From contig JAJDEI010000026.1 in NCBI GenBank assembly GCA_029259845.1, positions 62,001 to 126,000 of the forward strand: a stretch of DNA of 64,000 nt. Direction: 5' to 3'. Numbering within the stretch: position 1 is the first letter of the stretch; the number at the start of each line of letters is the position of its first letter. Positions 24,331 to 33,273 of the stretch are shown one piece after another. The notes under the pieces are model-generated. The model was given only the letters and a program-made list of their open reading frames with translations, was not told the DNA's origin and ran no database searches. Made by a program: the position numbers and the translations under genes. This DNA comes from Planctomycetaceae bacterium (GTDB lineage Bacteria; Planctomycetota; Planctomycetia; Planctomycetales; Planctomycetaceae).

Positions 24331-26910
24331 TCATCGTGGTGAGAGTTCGGCGGCCAGTTGATCGAATTTCGCCTTGAGCGCCGGGCTGCCCAGCTCCGGG
24401 GAGAGCACGCGGGTGACGCCGATTAACTTGCGCGCTGCTTCGTCGTCCCCCTGTTGATGGCTGCACCATGCCATGTGAAACCGCGACTCCAGCCAGGCCG
24501 GCGACCCTTTGCGTTGCAGCCGCTCCAATGCCTGCCATTGTTTGGAGGCATTGCGGAGGCAACTGGCGGACCCGCAGGTCTCATACAGACGGGCCAGCGA
24601 CTCGATCAAACGGGCATCACGCGGGTGTTGCCAGATGAGCTTTTCATAGACGGCCGCTGCTTTGGGGTACTGGCCCAAAGCCTCATAGGCTTGGGCGAGG
24701 CTTTGATCGAGCTTCTCCTGTTGCTTGGCGGTGAGCGTTTCCCGCCGTCCGTCGAGGCTCTGTGAGAGCTCCAACTGCAGCTCGCCCACGGCCCGTTTGT
24801 GCTGAAGGGTGACCTGTTCCGCCGCGGTGCTGAGGCCGCTCAGCACGTCCAACTGCCGATCGGGGCCGGTCGTCTCCAGATGCTGGACAATCGCCCGAGC
24901 CTCCTCCAGCCGCCCCTGGGCAGCGAGGCAAAGAACCCGCAATTGAGACGCGGCCGCCATCCTCGCGCGATCGGCTTGACGGGCATCTGTTTGGCGAGAG
25001 GCAGCGGAGGTCGGCTCAGCCTCCTGTTCCGGGCTGGTCTGGTCACTCTGGATCACCCGTTCGAGCAGACTGTCCGCGACTGCAAAATCCGGTTGCTGTT
25101 GGCCGACCAGCAGCCGCGCGAGCCGCCACGCGATCTCCGCCTGCGATGCGGTGAGAGGCTCCGGCGGTGGTGGAAACGTATTCACCGCCATGGTGAGCGC
25201 TCCGATGGCCCGCTGCTCCCAGAGTTGCGTCGGTTCGCCCCGCTGTTCGAGATCCGCCAAGGCTCGCTCATAGACGATCGCGAGCCGGGCATTGGCGTCC
25301 GGACCCCGCTTGCTGTCGGCGGGAATTGATTCCAGCAAAGCAACCGCCTCGGACCAGTTGTGTTGATGCTCCTCGAGTCTTGCCAGCCTCCAGGTCGCAT
25401 CTGCCGCCGTTGGTGAGCCGGCGAATTTGGTGCGATGTTCTTCAACCGCACGCCGGTACCGTTGCCGGTGTTCTTCGTCGAGATGTTGTTCGAACTGTTT
25501 GCCGATCGCGTAGGCCCGCAGCAGATGGGCATCCGCCGCACGCGGAGTGTCGGGGTAGGCTTCCAACAGCCCGGTGAGCGTGGTCACCGCGCCTGTGAAA
25601 CGGCGGGCTTCGATCTGCAAGGTTGCCAGAGTGACGGCCAACTCCACCGCCAAATCGGGGCGTCCAGAGCGGTGTGCTTCCGAGACTGCCCCGTGATAGG
25701 CGGCGATTGCCTCGTCGAGGTTGCCGTTTCGCCAGGCCCACTTCGCCTGCCGGATGCGCTCGGCAAGTTGCGGCCCGTACGTGTCCGCTTCACGGGCCGT
25801 TTCGATGAGTACGCGGCTTCGCGTCCCCCAGGCGCCAGTCAGAGTCTCAGCAGAGGACTCCGCCTGTGTGAGCAAATCGTCCGCCAGTTCCGGCTGCTGC
25901 TTCTCGAAGGCGATCAGCCGTGCGGCCAGTAACGACTCCACAAGCAGACAGTTGAGCTCCTCCGAGTTTTCGCCGTGGTCGCGGCGGTGCGTCTGCAATC
26001 TCTCCAGCGCGGAATCCGGCCGATGGGCGTCAAGATCGGACCTCACCCATTGGGCAACCGCCGCGTCGCAAATCGCTGCCGGGGGATCCTTTTTCATCAG
26101 AGCCGCTACACGGGGACCGACATGGTCGAGATCGCCGCGCAATCGTGAGACTTCGATCAACAGCACCTCGGCCAGCCACGCCGCCTCGTCCGGCTTGGGG
26201 GTCTTTCGGATTTCACGCAGGGCCGCGTCTGCTTCGTGCAGGGCGGCCGCGCGATCGGGACCGGTCGGCAGGACCTTCGCCAGATCGACCGTCACAACCG
26301 CCAACCGAAATTCGGCCCGCCGCCGTATCTCACGAATCACAAATGGGGGCGGTCCCATGCGGTCGCTTCGATCCCCCGGCGACCGATCGAGGGCTTCCCG
26401 CATCCGCCCGTCCAGCGCGTCGGGCAGAGGCTTCAACCGGTCCCGGGCCTCGCGAAGGACGGCAGCCGCCTCGGTTCTGGCCCGCTCATCGAGAGGGAAC
26501 AGCTCGACCTGCCAGCGCAGTGGGGCCCCTCGCGCGGCGTCCACAAACGCCCGTTGAGCGAGGAGCAACTCCCGATATGGAGCGGCCTCGCCGGACTCCC
26601 GCAGGGCGTCGACGACCTGCGCTGCCCGCTTCCACAGCTCCGCCTGCTCCTGCCCACTGCGGTGCGTCGCATGCGCGGCATACGCCCGGGAGAGTTCGAT
26701 CGACAGCTCCGCACGGGCATCGGGAGTGGCCCGTGCGTCCGCCAACCGCCGCAAACAGTCCGACTCCGCCAGCCGATACAGCCCCCGCTCCCTGAGACCG
26801 GCGTAATATCGGGACAGCAGCTCGTCCGCCGACAACGGGGCCATCCCGAGCCCCATCACCACCAGGAGCCCGCGCAACATCGCTTGCGGTTTCGCAGCAC
26901 GATCCATCAT
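24331..26910 (-). CDS. Exported TPR-repeat protein
   Basis: An 859-residue protein made almost entirely of helical repeats of the tetratricopeptide type, clearest at about residues 390-480 and 720-800 (DQSLAQAYEALGQYPKAAAVYEKLIWQHP). The N-terminus (MLRGLLVVMGLGMAPLSADE) looks like a signal peptide beginning at residue 11. TPR proteins act as protein-binding scaffolds, and the partner here is unknown. A perfect extended -10 box lies only seven bases before the first ATG, so translation may begin at 26880 instead, or the mRNA may be leaderless. It lies 41 bases downstream of the ECF sigma gene on the same strand. Confidence 0.82.
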   Translation of the reverse strand: MMDRAAKPQAMLRGLLVVMGLGMAPLSADELLSRYYAGLRERGLYRLAESDCLRRLADARATPDARAELSIELSRAYAAHATHRSGQEQAELWKRAAQVVDALRESGEAAPYRELLLAQRAFVDAARGAPLRWQVELFPLDERARTEAAAVLREARDRLKPLPDALDGRMREALDRSPGDRSDRMGPPPFVIREIRRRAEFRLAVVTVDLAKVLPTGPDRAAALHEADAALREIRKTPKPDEAAWLAEVLLIEVSRLRGDLDHVGPRVAALMKKDPPAAICDAAVAQWVRSDLDAHRPDSALERLQTHRRDHGENSEELNCLLVESLLAARLIAFEKQQPELADDLLTQAESSAETLTGAWGTRSRVLIETAREADTYGPQLAERIRQAKWAWRNGNLDEAIAAYHGAVSEAHRSGRPDLAVELAVTLATLQIEARRFTGAVTTLTGLLEAYPDTPRAADAHLLRAYAIGKQFEQHLDEEHRQRYRRAVEEHRTKFAGSPTAADATWRLARLEEHQHNWSEAVALLESIPADSKRGPDANARLAIVYERALADLEQRGEPTQLWEQRAIGALTMAVNTFPPPPEPLTASQAEIAWRLARLLVGQQQPDFAVADSLLERVIQSDQTSPEQEAEPTSAASRQTDARQADRARMAAASQLRVLCLAAQGRLEEARAIVQHLETTGPDRQLDVLSGLSTAAEQVTLQHKRAVGELQLELSQSLDGRRETLTAKQQEKLDQSLAQAYEALGQYPKAAAVYEKLIWQHPRDARLIESLARLYETCGSASCLRNASKQWQALERLQRKGSPAWLESRFHMAWCSHQQGDDEAARKLIGVTRVLSPELGSPALKAKFDQLAAELSPR

Positions 26911-26916
26911 GCGGAC

Positions 26917-26925
26917 ATTATATCA
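26917..26925 (-). promoter_or_regulatory. Extended -10 promoter element for the TPR gene
   Basis: On the minus strand the bases read TGATATAAT, a perfect extended -10. The expected start point falls at about 26910, exactly at the first ATG of the TPR gene. Confidence 0.6.
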
Positions 26926-26951
26926 CATCGGGTCCGTCACTCGGACGGCCG

Positions 26952-27593
26952 TCACTCGGAGAGGCCCAGCACAGCGAGGTCGAACTCCTGGACCCGTGCG
27001 AGGCGGCCCGCATCCTTGAGCTTGGAGACCACGAAGTGCTTGTGATTGGCGACCGCCTGTTCGCTGATCCCCAGCCGCGCGGCGACGTCCTTGTTCGGCC
27101 GTCCCTGCACCAGCAGCAGTTCCAGGCACTTGAGGCGTTCGAATTCGCCGCCCCGAATCCATTGGCCGATCAGCCCGCGCAGGCAATCGGCGACGACCGA
27201 TTCTTCCCCCGACTTCCGTTCGCGGCTACGGGCCAGACTCGACGCCACCCGTGCCCGTCCAGAAATCTGAGGGTCCGTGCCGTCCGAATCTTTCGCCAGC
27301 AGCGGGAGCGTCGGGCGGCGTCCCTCGCGGCGGAGCACGTCGGTCAGCTTGTGCGCGGCGATGGCGAACAGAAAACTCTCCAGCGGCGTGTTGTCGTCAT
27401 AGTTGGGCAGACTCGTGAGGAACCCCACGAACGTCTCCTGCACGACGTCCTCCGCCGTCGTCCGGTTCCCCAGCCGACTGACAACGAACGCAATCAACCG
27501 CCCCTCGTAACGGTCGATGCACTCCTGCCACGCATCGGCATCACCCGCACGAATGTGGGCCACGAGAGCTTTGTCGGCGGCACCTGCAGGCAT
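26952..27593 (-). CDS. RNA polymerase sigma factor, ECF subfamily
   Basis: A 213-residue sigma-70-family protein with the two ECF domains. Region 2 is DVVQETFVGFLTSLPNYDD plus FAIAAHKLTDVLRRE (about residues 49-90). Region 4 is a helix-turn-helix, LLVQGRPNKDVAARLGISEQAVANHK (about 160-185). The linker is longer than usual. It should redirect RNA polymerase to a set of promoters not visible here. No anti-sigma gene is adjacent; the upstream minus-strand membrane protein (27724-28824) or the kinase might be involved, but this is speculation. Confidence 0.9.
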   Translation of the reverse strand: MPAGAADKALVAHIRAGDADAWQECIDRYEGRLIAFVVSRLGNRTTAEDVVQETFVGFLTSLPNYDDNTPLESFLFAIAAHKLTDVLRREGRRPTLPLLAKDSDGTDPQISGRARVASSLARSRERKSGEESVVADCLRGLIGQWIRGGEFERLKCLELLLVQGRPNKDVAARLGISEQAVANHKHFVVSKLKDAGRLARVQEFDLAVLGLSE

Positions 27594-27650
27594 GATGTTT
27601 CGCGCGGTGATTCGTCACGGTATACGAGGGCAAAAACGGGACGATCCGTC

Positions 27651-27704
27651 TCCCAAGCCGACAGCTCTGCTGTCGCTCCGACGGGATAGCCGTCGGCTTG
27701 GGAG
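27651..27704. repeat. R3 palindromic repeat, copy 2
   Basis: TCCCAAGCCGACAGCTCTGC and the inverted TAGCCGTCGGCTTGGGAG. The element lies between the sigma gene and the membrane-protein gene upstream of it. Confidence 0.82.
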
Positions 27705-27723
27705 TCCGTTCGTGTCGGTGGCA

Positions 27724-28824
27724 TTATGCCACGGTCGCCAGGGCCAGGCCAGCCGCGATCCGCACCAAGACCAGACCGGCGACGATCCACAGGGCGGCGG
27801 TGCCCCAGCCCAATTGTTTGCGGTACTTGCCTCGCGTGGCGTCATCGACGCGGAGAAACCCCGCCAATGACCCAAACAGGAGCGTGAACAGTGCAATTCC
27901 GCCGCCGACGAGGAGCAGCCGCGATTTGAGCGCCTCCGGTCGCCAGGCAGCGAACAACTTTGACTCCAAATCGTCGGGCCGGGTGATTTCCCAGTAGGCC
28001 CGGAAGATCGGCTCGGTAAAATCGCCCACAGTCACCTCACTCCGCTCGATGGCGCGACGGGTCACCACGCCCGCCTCCAGGACGACCTTTTCGGGCGGCA
28101 GCCAACCGGCAGCCGCCGGTTGTGCGACGGCGAATGTCTTCGCCAGACCCAGGCGCAACTGCAGCAGGGCCTCTTTCTCCGCATCTTCGGGAGTCGCTTG
28201 CTGACCGGTCTTGATCACGCCCGGCAAACCGGTGTCCGCGAAGTCGACGACCGATTCCTCTCCCGCCCACTCGGGCAACGCCTTGACGTTTCGGCCGTTC
28301 GGCTCGGTTTGCTCGAAGACGACGACAGGGAATGTCTCCGCGGATTCTTCGCCGGAAGTCTCTGCTGCTGCTGTGTCTGCGAGTATTTCATCCGCTGCGC
28401 CCAACTCCGGCTCGGCAGGTGGGAGGTTCTCTTCCGTCTCCCGTGGCACGGTCAGGGGGATCGGAGTCGAAGGATTTGAAGCCTGCTTCCTGAATTGAGC
28501 GAGGAGCTGTTCGATCCCTTGTTCCGAGGCGACAGTGTCGGCAGGGACGTCGACACCCGGTACGACTCTCCTGGGACTCAAGTTGAAATTCAGTATAACC
28601 CCCGCAAGAAGAAGACAGGCGAGCACACCCGCGATAAGGCCCGGAAAGAACCGGGATGAGGAGCGTCGCGGCTCAACGACCGGCTCCCGTGTGAGCGGAG
28701 CCCGACCGCACGCTCTTCGCCCAAACACGCAGCGGACGAAGAACCCTCCGACGACAACCGTCAGTAGGGCCACCGTCAGTAGGGCAACTGCCAAGAATGC
28801 GATACGCGACCAATGCAGTTCCAT
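27724..28824 (-). CDS. Membrane protein, unknown
   Basis: A 366-residue protein with an N-terminal helix (AFLAVALLTVALLTVVVGGFFV), a second helix (FPGLIAGVLACLLLAGVIL), a soluble region of about 200 residues, and two C-terminal helices (LLLVGGGIALFTLLFGSLAGFL, ALWIVAGLVLVRIAAGLAL). The soluble part is rich in Glu/Pro and contains a stretch (PEDAEKEALLQLRLGLAKTFA) reminiscent of domains in other planctomycete membrane proteins. The start ATG follows the kinase stop codon by one base, so it is in an operon with the kinase and may be its target or partner. Confidence 0.72.
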   Translation of the reverse strand: MELHWSRIAFLAVALLTVALLTVVVGGFFVRCVFGRRACGRAPLTREPVVEPRRSSSRFFPGLIAGVLACLLLAGVILNFNLSPRRVVPGVDVPADTVASEQGIEQLLAQFRKQASNPSTPIPLTVPRETEENLPPAEPELGAADEILADTAAAETSGEESAETFPVVVFEQTEPNGRNVKALPEWAGEESVVDFADTGLPGVIKTGQQATPEDAEKEALLQLRLGLAKTFAVAQPAAAGWLPPEKVVLEAGVVTRRAIERSEVTVGDFTEPIFRAYWEITRPDDLESKLFAAWRPEALKSRLLLVGGGIALFTLLFGSLAGFLRVDDATRGKYRKQLGWGTAALWIVAGLVLVRIAAGLALATVA

Positions 28825-28825
28825 T

Positions 28826-30994
28826 TCACACCTCTTTCGCGATAAAACGTTCTTCCGGCGGGGTCCAGACCGACGCCAGTTGCACAGCGCTGGAGATCAC
28901 AGCCGCCCAGGTCATGGCCCACACGCTGGGGAAGGCCCAGATGGACGAGACGAGCCATGCCAGCAGCACCGTCAGCAGGACGGAGCCGATCCGAAACCGT
29001 TTGGACCGGAACGCATCGGCGTGCCACCACCAGCGCCGCAGGCCGAACAGAATGCCGAAAAATGCCACATAACCCAGCAGCGACGGCCGACCGCCTTCAA
29101 CAAACAGCGGTCGGGCGCCCACGGAGACGAACATGGGATCGCCCGGTTGTGACCAGAGCGTCCCCGCATAGACATCTGCCGGCGGCGCGGGAGCGATCAG
29201 CAGGGTCTCGCTGATCCCGTACGCCGCCAGCCCGACCGCTACGCCGCCCACCATCTGCAACAGCCGCCGCGTCCCACCGTCGAGACGGCGGCCTTCGTTC
29301 CACTTGCTGAGACCGATCAGCACCCAGGACGCAATGACGGCGGTCGATGCAAACATCGCGATGTTTTCCCAGCCCGGACCCGCACCGGAGACCGACGCGA
29401 AAAACTGCGGCGACAGCAACTCGACACTGCCGGTCAACAGCGCAATGATGGGCACGACGAGTGTTGCCGAGTTCGCATACTGCGAGAGCCGCGTCCGAAA
29501 CGGCATCGCCCGGAAGGCACCGGGCGTCAATTTCCGGTTGCGGTAGTAATGCCGCGCCGTCCGCCGCGGTTGGTGCCGCCGTTGGTGGTTCACTGGCCTG
29601 ATCGGTCGAGGAGGCGACTGACGAGCAGGCGGCGGGGTCCAATGATCGGCGGTGCGGGCGGGTTGGGGTGCCGTACGAAAAGCAGAACAGATGGCGTGCA
29701 GGATTGCGCCGAGCACAAACATCCCGATGCTGCCCGGGATGGCGACCTCACTGAAATCCGCCATGTCTGCCCGTGCGAACGTCGTGACCAGGAACGCCCA
29801 CGCAGCGGCAGGGATCACCCAGGACCCGCGAAGCCCACCCTGCGCGCCGACGGGTTGGGAATCGGAATCAACGAACGCAAGCACCGGTCTGGTGAATGCC
29901 CAAGTCGACTTCATTCGCCGAAGGAGTGTATACCCGATGTAACTGAAACACGTCGTGACCCAGGCAACTAAGACACCGTCCTCTCCCGGCTCGCCGGACA
30001 TGACCAACGCGAGGAGCCCGATCCCAAGAATGAACAGAAGTGCACGGCGAGTCGGCCTCCAGATCGACGGGGCGACTGTTGCCTGGTCGACAACGGTCTG
30101 TTCGAGTTCCGAGACGCGATCGACTGGTGCACGACCTGGTTGATCGGTCGGTGGTGTTGCCGTGACAACAACTCGCACATGTTCGTCAACCGAGGACGAC
30201 TTGCCGAGAACCGCCGCTTCGAACGCCTGATGTAGCTCTGTCACCGACGCGAACCGTTTGGCCGGGTCTTTCTGGAGGGCCCGGTCGATCACCGGCCGCA
30301 GGCGCGGCGGCAGGGGTTCGAGGTCGGGTTTTTCCGAGAGATGTTTCATCAGAATCTCGCCAGTCGACTCGCCCTCGAAGGGGACGCAGCCGGTGATCAT
30401 CTCGTACAGCATCACGCCGAGGGAGTAGACGTCCACCTCGCGACCGTAGCGGCCTTTGGCGACTTCCGGAGCCATGTAGTACACGGTTCCGACCGACTGC
30501 GTTTGTGCCGAACGGCGGGAGGGGGTGATGAACTTTGAGAGGCCGACGTCGCCGATCTTCACGACGCCCGCTTCGCTGAACACGTTGCCCGGCTTGAGGT
30601 CGCGATGCACGATGCCCTGATCGTGCAGGAAGCCGACGCCGTCGGCGATGCCCCGCAGCCAGTTGCGAACCTCCTCCATCGGCATGCCGCCGGCGTGACG
30701 ATGGACCGCCGCGTCGAGTGTTTCGCCGGCAACGTATTCCATCACGATCCAGTGGTCACCATCGCGGTCCTGCTTCACGTCGAAGATGGTCACCAGGTTG
30801 GGATGCGAAAGGTTCAGGCATTGCTGCACGCCGCGGAGTTCGACCTCGGCGTTGTTCTGCAGCAGCTTGAGGGCCACTTCCCGACCGGCGTCGGTCAGGG
30901 CGTAGTACACCTCGCCGAAGCCACCGCGATAGATGGCCCGCTTGATGGTGTATCCCTCCAACGGCCGCGACTCCGGTGCGAAGGTGAACTTCAT
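28826..30994 (-). CDS. Transmembrane serine/threonine protein kinase
   Basis: A 722-residue Hanks-type kinase. The catalytic domain occupies about residues 14-270: glycine loop YRGGFGEV (22-29), Lys43 in VALKLL, HRDLKPGN (130-137), DVG (149-151) in place of DFG, and YMAPE (173-177). The metal-binding Asp149 is kept, so activity is expected. A linker and eight or more hydrophobic helices follow, so the C-terminus is a multi-pass membrane domain. The ATG at 30994 gives a short N-terminus and follows GGGAG; the frame is open further upstream through the R4 repeat. Neighbours are an FHA protein gene upstream and the membrane protein directly downstream. Confidence 0.93.
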   Translation of the reverse strand: MKFTFAPESRPLEGYTIKRAIYRGGFGEVYYALTDAGREVALKLLQNNAEVELRGVQQCLNLSHPNLVTIFDVKQDRDGDHWIVMEYVAGETLDAAVHRHAGGMPMEEVRNWLRGIADGVGFLHDQGIVHRDLKPGNVFSEAGVVKIGDVGLSKFITPSRRSAQTQSVGTVYYMAPEVAKGRYGREVDVYSLGVMLYEMITGCVPFEGESTGEILMKHLSEKPDLEPLPPRLRPVIDRALQKDPAKRFASVTELHQAFEAAVLGKSSSVDEHVRVVVTATPPTDQPGRAPVDRVSELEQTVVDQATVAPSIWRPTRRALLFILGIGLLALVMSGEPGEDGVLVAWVTTCFSYIGYTLLRRMKSTWAFTRPVLAFVDSDSQPVGAQGGLRGSWVIPAAAWAFLVTTFARADMADFSEVAIPGSIGMFVLGAILHAICSAFRTAPQPARTADHWTPPPARQSPPRPIRPVNHQRRHQPRRTARHYYRNRKLTPGAFRAMPFRTRLSQYANSATLVVPIIALLTGSVELLSPQFFASVSGAGPGWENIAMFASTAVIASWVLIGLSKWNEGRRLDGGTRRLLQMVGGVAVGLAAYGISETLLIAPAPPADVYAGTLWSQPGDPMFVSVGARPLFVEGGRPSLLGYVAFFGILFGLRRWWWHADAFRSKRFRIGSVLLTVLLAWLVSSIWAFPSVWAMTWAAVISSAVQLASVWTPPEERFIAKEV

Positions 30995-31073
30995 GGTCTC
31001 CCACTCCCGTCCGCTCGTTAACATCCCCATGATTGATGACCTCGCCCGCTGCTCATCTTGCTGATCCGTCTCC

Positions 31074-31149
31074 GTAGGGTGGGCTGTGCCCACCAACGAG
31101 GACCGGTGGGTACGCACAAAACGTGACCGGTGGGCACAGCCCACCCTAC
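31074..31149. repeat. R4 perfect inverted repeat
   Basis: Two 21-base arms match perfectly: GTAGGGTGGGCTGTGCCCAC from 31074 and its complement ending at 31149. The centre carries GACCGGTGGG twice. It lies between the FHA gene's stop and the kinase start. Confidence 0.88.
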
Positions 31150-31182
31150 ATCATTGATCCGTTTTCGCTCCCGTCTATTCTG

Positions 31183-31848
31183 TCAATCTCCGACAACCTC
31201 CGCTCGAAACCGCCACCCGTCTCCGCTGACGACCGTTCCGTCACCGAGCGGTGACGCATCCGTCATCGCGCGGCTGTCGAGTTGTGCCCGCCCCGGTGTC
31301 CGCACCCAAAGTTTCTCGTCCCGCCGATGCAGGATGACCTGTTCGGCCCAATCCGGACAGGGGACGTGAGCGTCCGCGCCCGGTCCGAGCAGACAGACTT
31401 CGTCCATCAGCACGATGCCGTCCACACTGCCCGGTGTCTGCATGGCGGCAAACATCCGCGGCCACGTTCGATTGTCCGGCCTCAGCACGGCGGACGCACT
31501 GAGCACGCTCGGTTGCCGAAACCGCATTTGTACGTTTGGCCCCAGCGTGAGGAGGTCGCCGTCGGAGAGGAACGTCTCGCCGCGCACCGTTCGTCCGTTG
31601 ACGTCCCCTTCTACTGTCTTCCATCGATACGATTCACCCATTCGCTCGATCCTGGCATGCTGCCGCCGCAGATTGGCCATCAGACACAAGTCGGCTGATG
31701 GCCGCGACGACCCCGGCTCGACCGGCCCGCCGAAAATCACACTTTCGCCGGGACACAACATCCAGCAGCCGACGCCGTCGATCCACAGGAGGACCGTCGT
31801 CCCCGGCTGATCCAATGCGATCTCTCGATTGTGCAGGGTGTGGTTCAT
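31183..31848 (-). CDS. FHA-domain protein
   Basis: A 221-residue protein. The forkhead-associated fold, which binds phosphothreonine peptides, spans about residues 35-115: VIFGGPVEPGSS, LMANLRRQHARIERMGE, then DVNGRTVRGETFLSDGDLLTLG. These reproduce the expected G, S/RxxH and NG positions, with SRxH replaced by RRQH. The C-terminal 100 residues look like a second FHA-like or beta-sandwich module (VCLLGPGADAHVPCP, LWVRTPGRAQLDSR). It lies upstream of the kinase on the same strand, so it probably reads kinase products. The start at 31848 is moderately supported. Confidence 0.82.
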   Translation of the reverse strand: MNHTLHNREIALDQPGTTVLLWIDGVGCWMLCPGESVIFGGPVEPGSSRPSADLCLMANLRRQHARIERMGESYRWKTVEGDVNGRTVRGETFLSDGDLLTLGPNVQMRFRQPSVLSASAVLRPDNRTWPRMFAAMQTPGSVDGIVLMDEVCLLGPGADAHVPCPDWAEQVILHRRDEKLWVRTPGRAQLDSRAMTDASPLGDGTVVSGDGWRFRAEVVGD

Positions 31849-31918
31849 GGTTCGTCGCCACCGCCCTTCCAGCATAACGGATGAGAGACAAGATCGGCTC
31901 ACCAGATTCTGGGGAGTT

Positions 31919-31972
31919 GAGTGTTGGAGTTCAGCCTTCAGGCTGCAGGCTAAAGCCTGAACTCCAACACTC
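31919..31972 (+). repeat. R1 palindromic repeat, copy 4
   Basis: The stem extends beyond the family core (GAGTGTTGGAGTTCA with TGAACTCCAACACTC). It lies between the coiled-coil gene's stop and the FHA gene's start. Confidence 0.88.
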
Positions 31973-32068
31973 TGAACCCACAGAAACAGGACAACGGGCC
32001 GCATTGACGGTCCCGTTGCCCTCAACCTCGTCCCGCCGGTCCCCTCACCGGCAGGGCCGAAGCTGACT

Positions 32069-32899
32069 TCACTCAGCGTCCTCGAAGCTGGCGATCTTCG
32101 CGTCGACGGCGTCGATCGGGTCCTCGCCCTCTCCGGAGAAGTAGCTCGCCACTTGCTTGGAAATGTCCACCGGGACGTTGGTTTTGGTCTCGACCGGGAT
32201 CAGGCCCAGGAAGTTGCCTTCAGCGTCCAGCATTTTGGCTTCGACGTCCAGCTTTTTGTCGATCTCGTTGATGAGTGACTTGACCTGTGCCAGCTTGCTG
32301 TCGTCGATTGACAGGCTGCTGATCTGCTTACGGGCCTGAATCATCTGCGTACGGGCCATCAACTGTTCGAGTTGGACCTCCAGGTCCTTCTTCTGCGACA
32401 GCATGCCTTCCAGGGTCTCGGTGTGCGAACTGAGGGCCTGCTCCTTGGCAGCCAGAATCTGCTGCTGATCCTTGAGCGTCGCCTGGGCCACTTTGAAGCG
32501 GTTGAACCGCTCCGTCAGGTCACGTTGCACTTCGTTCGCCGTATAGGAGTAACCGGCGTAGACGAACTGTCCGTCACCCGATTTGAGGTCCTCGTTGAGC
32601 GCCAGGATGGCTTCTTCCTGCTCTTCCATCGCGGCGGTCTTTTTTTCGATCGTCGCTCGCAGGTTTTCGACCTCGACCTGTTGCTCGGCGACGACCTTCA
32701 GCGACCGGTGGATTTCCGGCACCAACTCATCGACCGCTTTCTTTGCACGTTCCAGTTCAAACTCAATCGGAACCTCGGAACGGACCGCGTCGCGAATGGA
32801 CGATGCACCGGTCGTCAGATAACTCACCGCGTCCCGACCGAACAGAAATGAACTGGCGGTCGCAACGGCCAACGATCCTAAAATGGCTTTCTTCAACAT
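32069..32899 (-). CDS. Coiled-coil protein with N-terminal hydrophobic anchor
   Basis: A 276-residue protein with a short hydrophobic N-terminus (MLKKAILGSLAVATASSFLFG) acting as signal or anchor, then long coiled-coil segments (about residues 40-100 and 110-200, with heptads such as VENLRATIEKKTAAMEEQEE). The C-terminus is acidic. This N-terminus-plus-coil layout is one I associate with planctomycete-specific proteins of unknown function, possibly linked to cell-surface structure or stress. AAGGAG lies seven bases before the ATG at 32899, which settles the start. The gap upstream (32900-33273) holds R8 copy 2. Confidence 0.8.
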   Translation of the reverse strand: MLKKAILGSLAVATASSFLFGRDAVSYLTTGASSIRDAVRSEVPIEFELERAKKAVDELVPEIHRSLKVVAEQQVEVENLRATIEKKTAAMEEQEEAILALNEDLKSGDGQFVYAGYSYTANEVQRDLTERFNRFKVAQATLKDQQQILAAKEQALSSHTETLEGMLSQKKDLEVQLEQLMARTQMIQARKQISSLSIDDSKLAQVKSLINEIDKKLDVEAKMLDAEGNFLGLIPVETKTNVPVDISKQVASYFSGEGEDPIDAVDAKIASFEDAE

Positions 32900-33099
32900 G
32901 GCTGTGCTCCTTATTTCGACAAATGTCTCAGCGACAGGGTGTGTGATATTGGGGGTGCTCCGACCGCGCTGGTCTGTCGTGCACAAGAGTCATTCGCCGA
33001 AGGGACGGCGATCTTGAGAGAATCTGCGACGAATTCTGGCGAAATGCGCCGATCGCCATTGGCGTTATGGAGATGCGTCGGATGGTTTGCCCATACGGT

Positions 33100-33243
33100 C
33101 GGGTGGCGGGGGCGACGTTGAGACGTCGACTGGTTCGCAAGCTCCCTCCCACGGGGGCCGTGGCCGCTTTCCCAGGGACGACACAGCCCCCGTGAGCGTC
33201 GCCCGAATATTTCGGCACGGGAACGCCGCGCCCCCGCCACCCG
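33100..33243. repeat. R8 MITE-like element, copy 2
   Basis: About 144 bp with ends CGGGTGGCGGGGGCG (33100-33114) and CGCGCCCCCGCCACCCG (about 33227-33243). The same ends and size occur at 939-1086. Internal CACGGGGGC is shared. Confidence 0.78.
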
Positions 33244-33273
33244 TCGGCTCGGGATATTCATTAGACTGACGGG

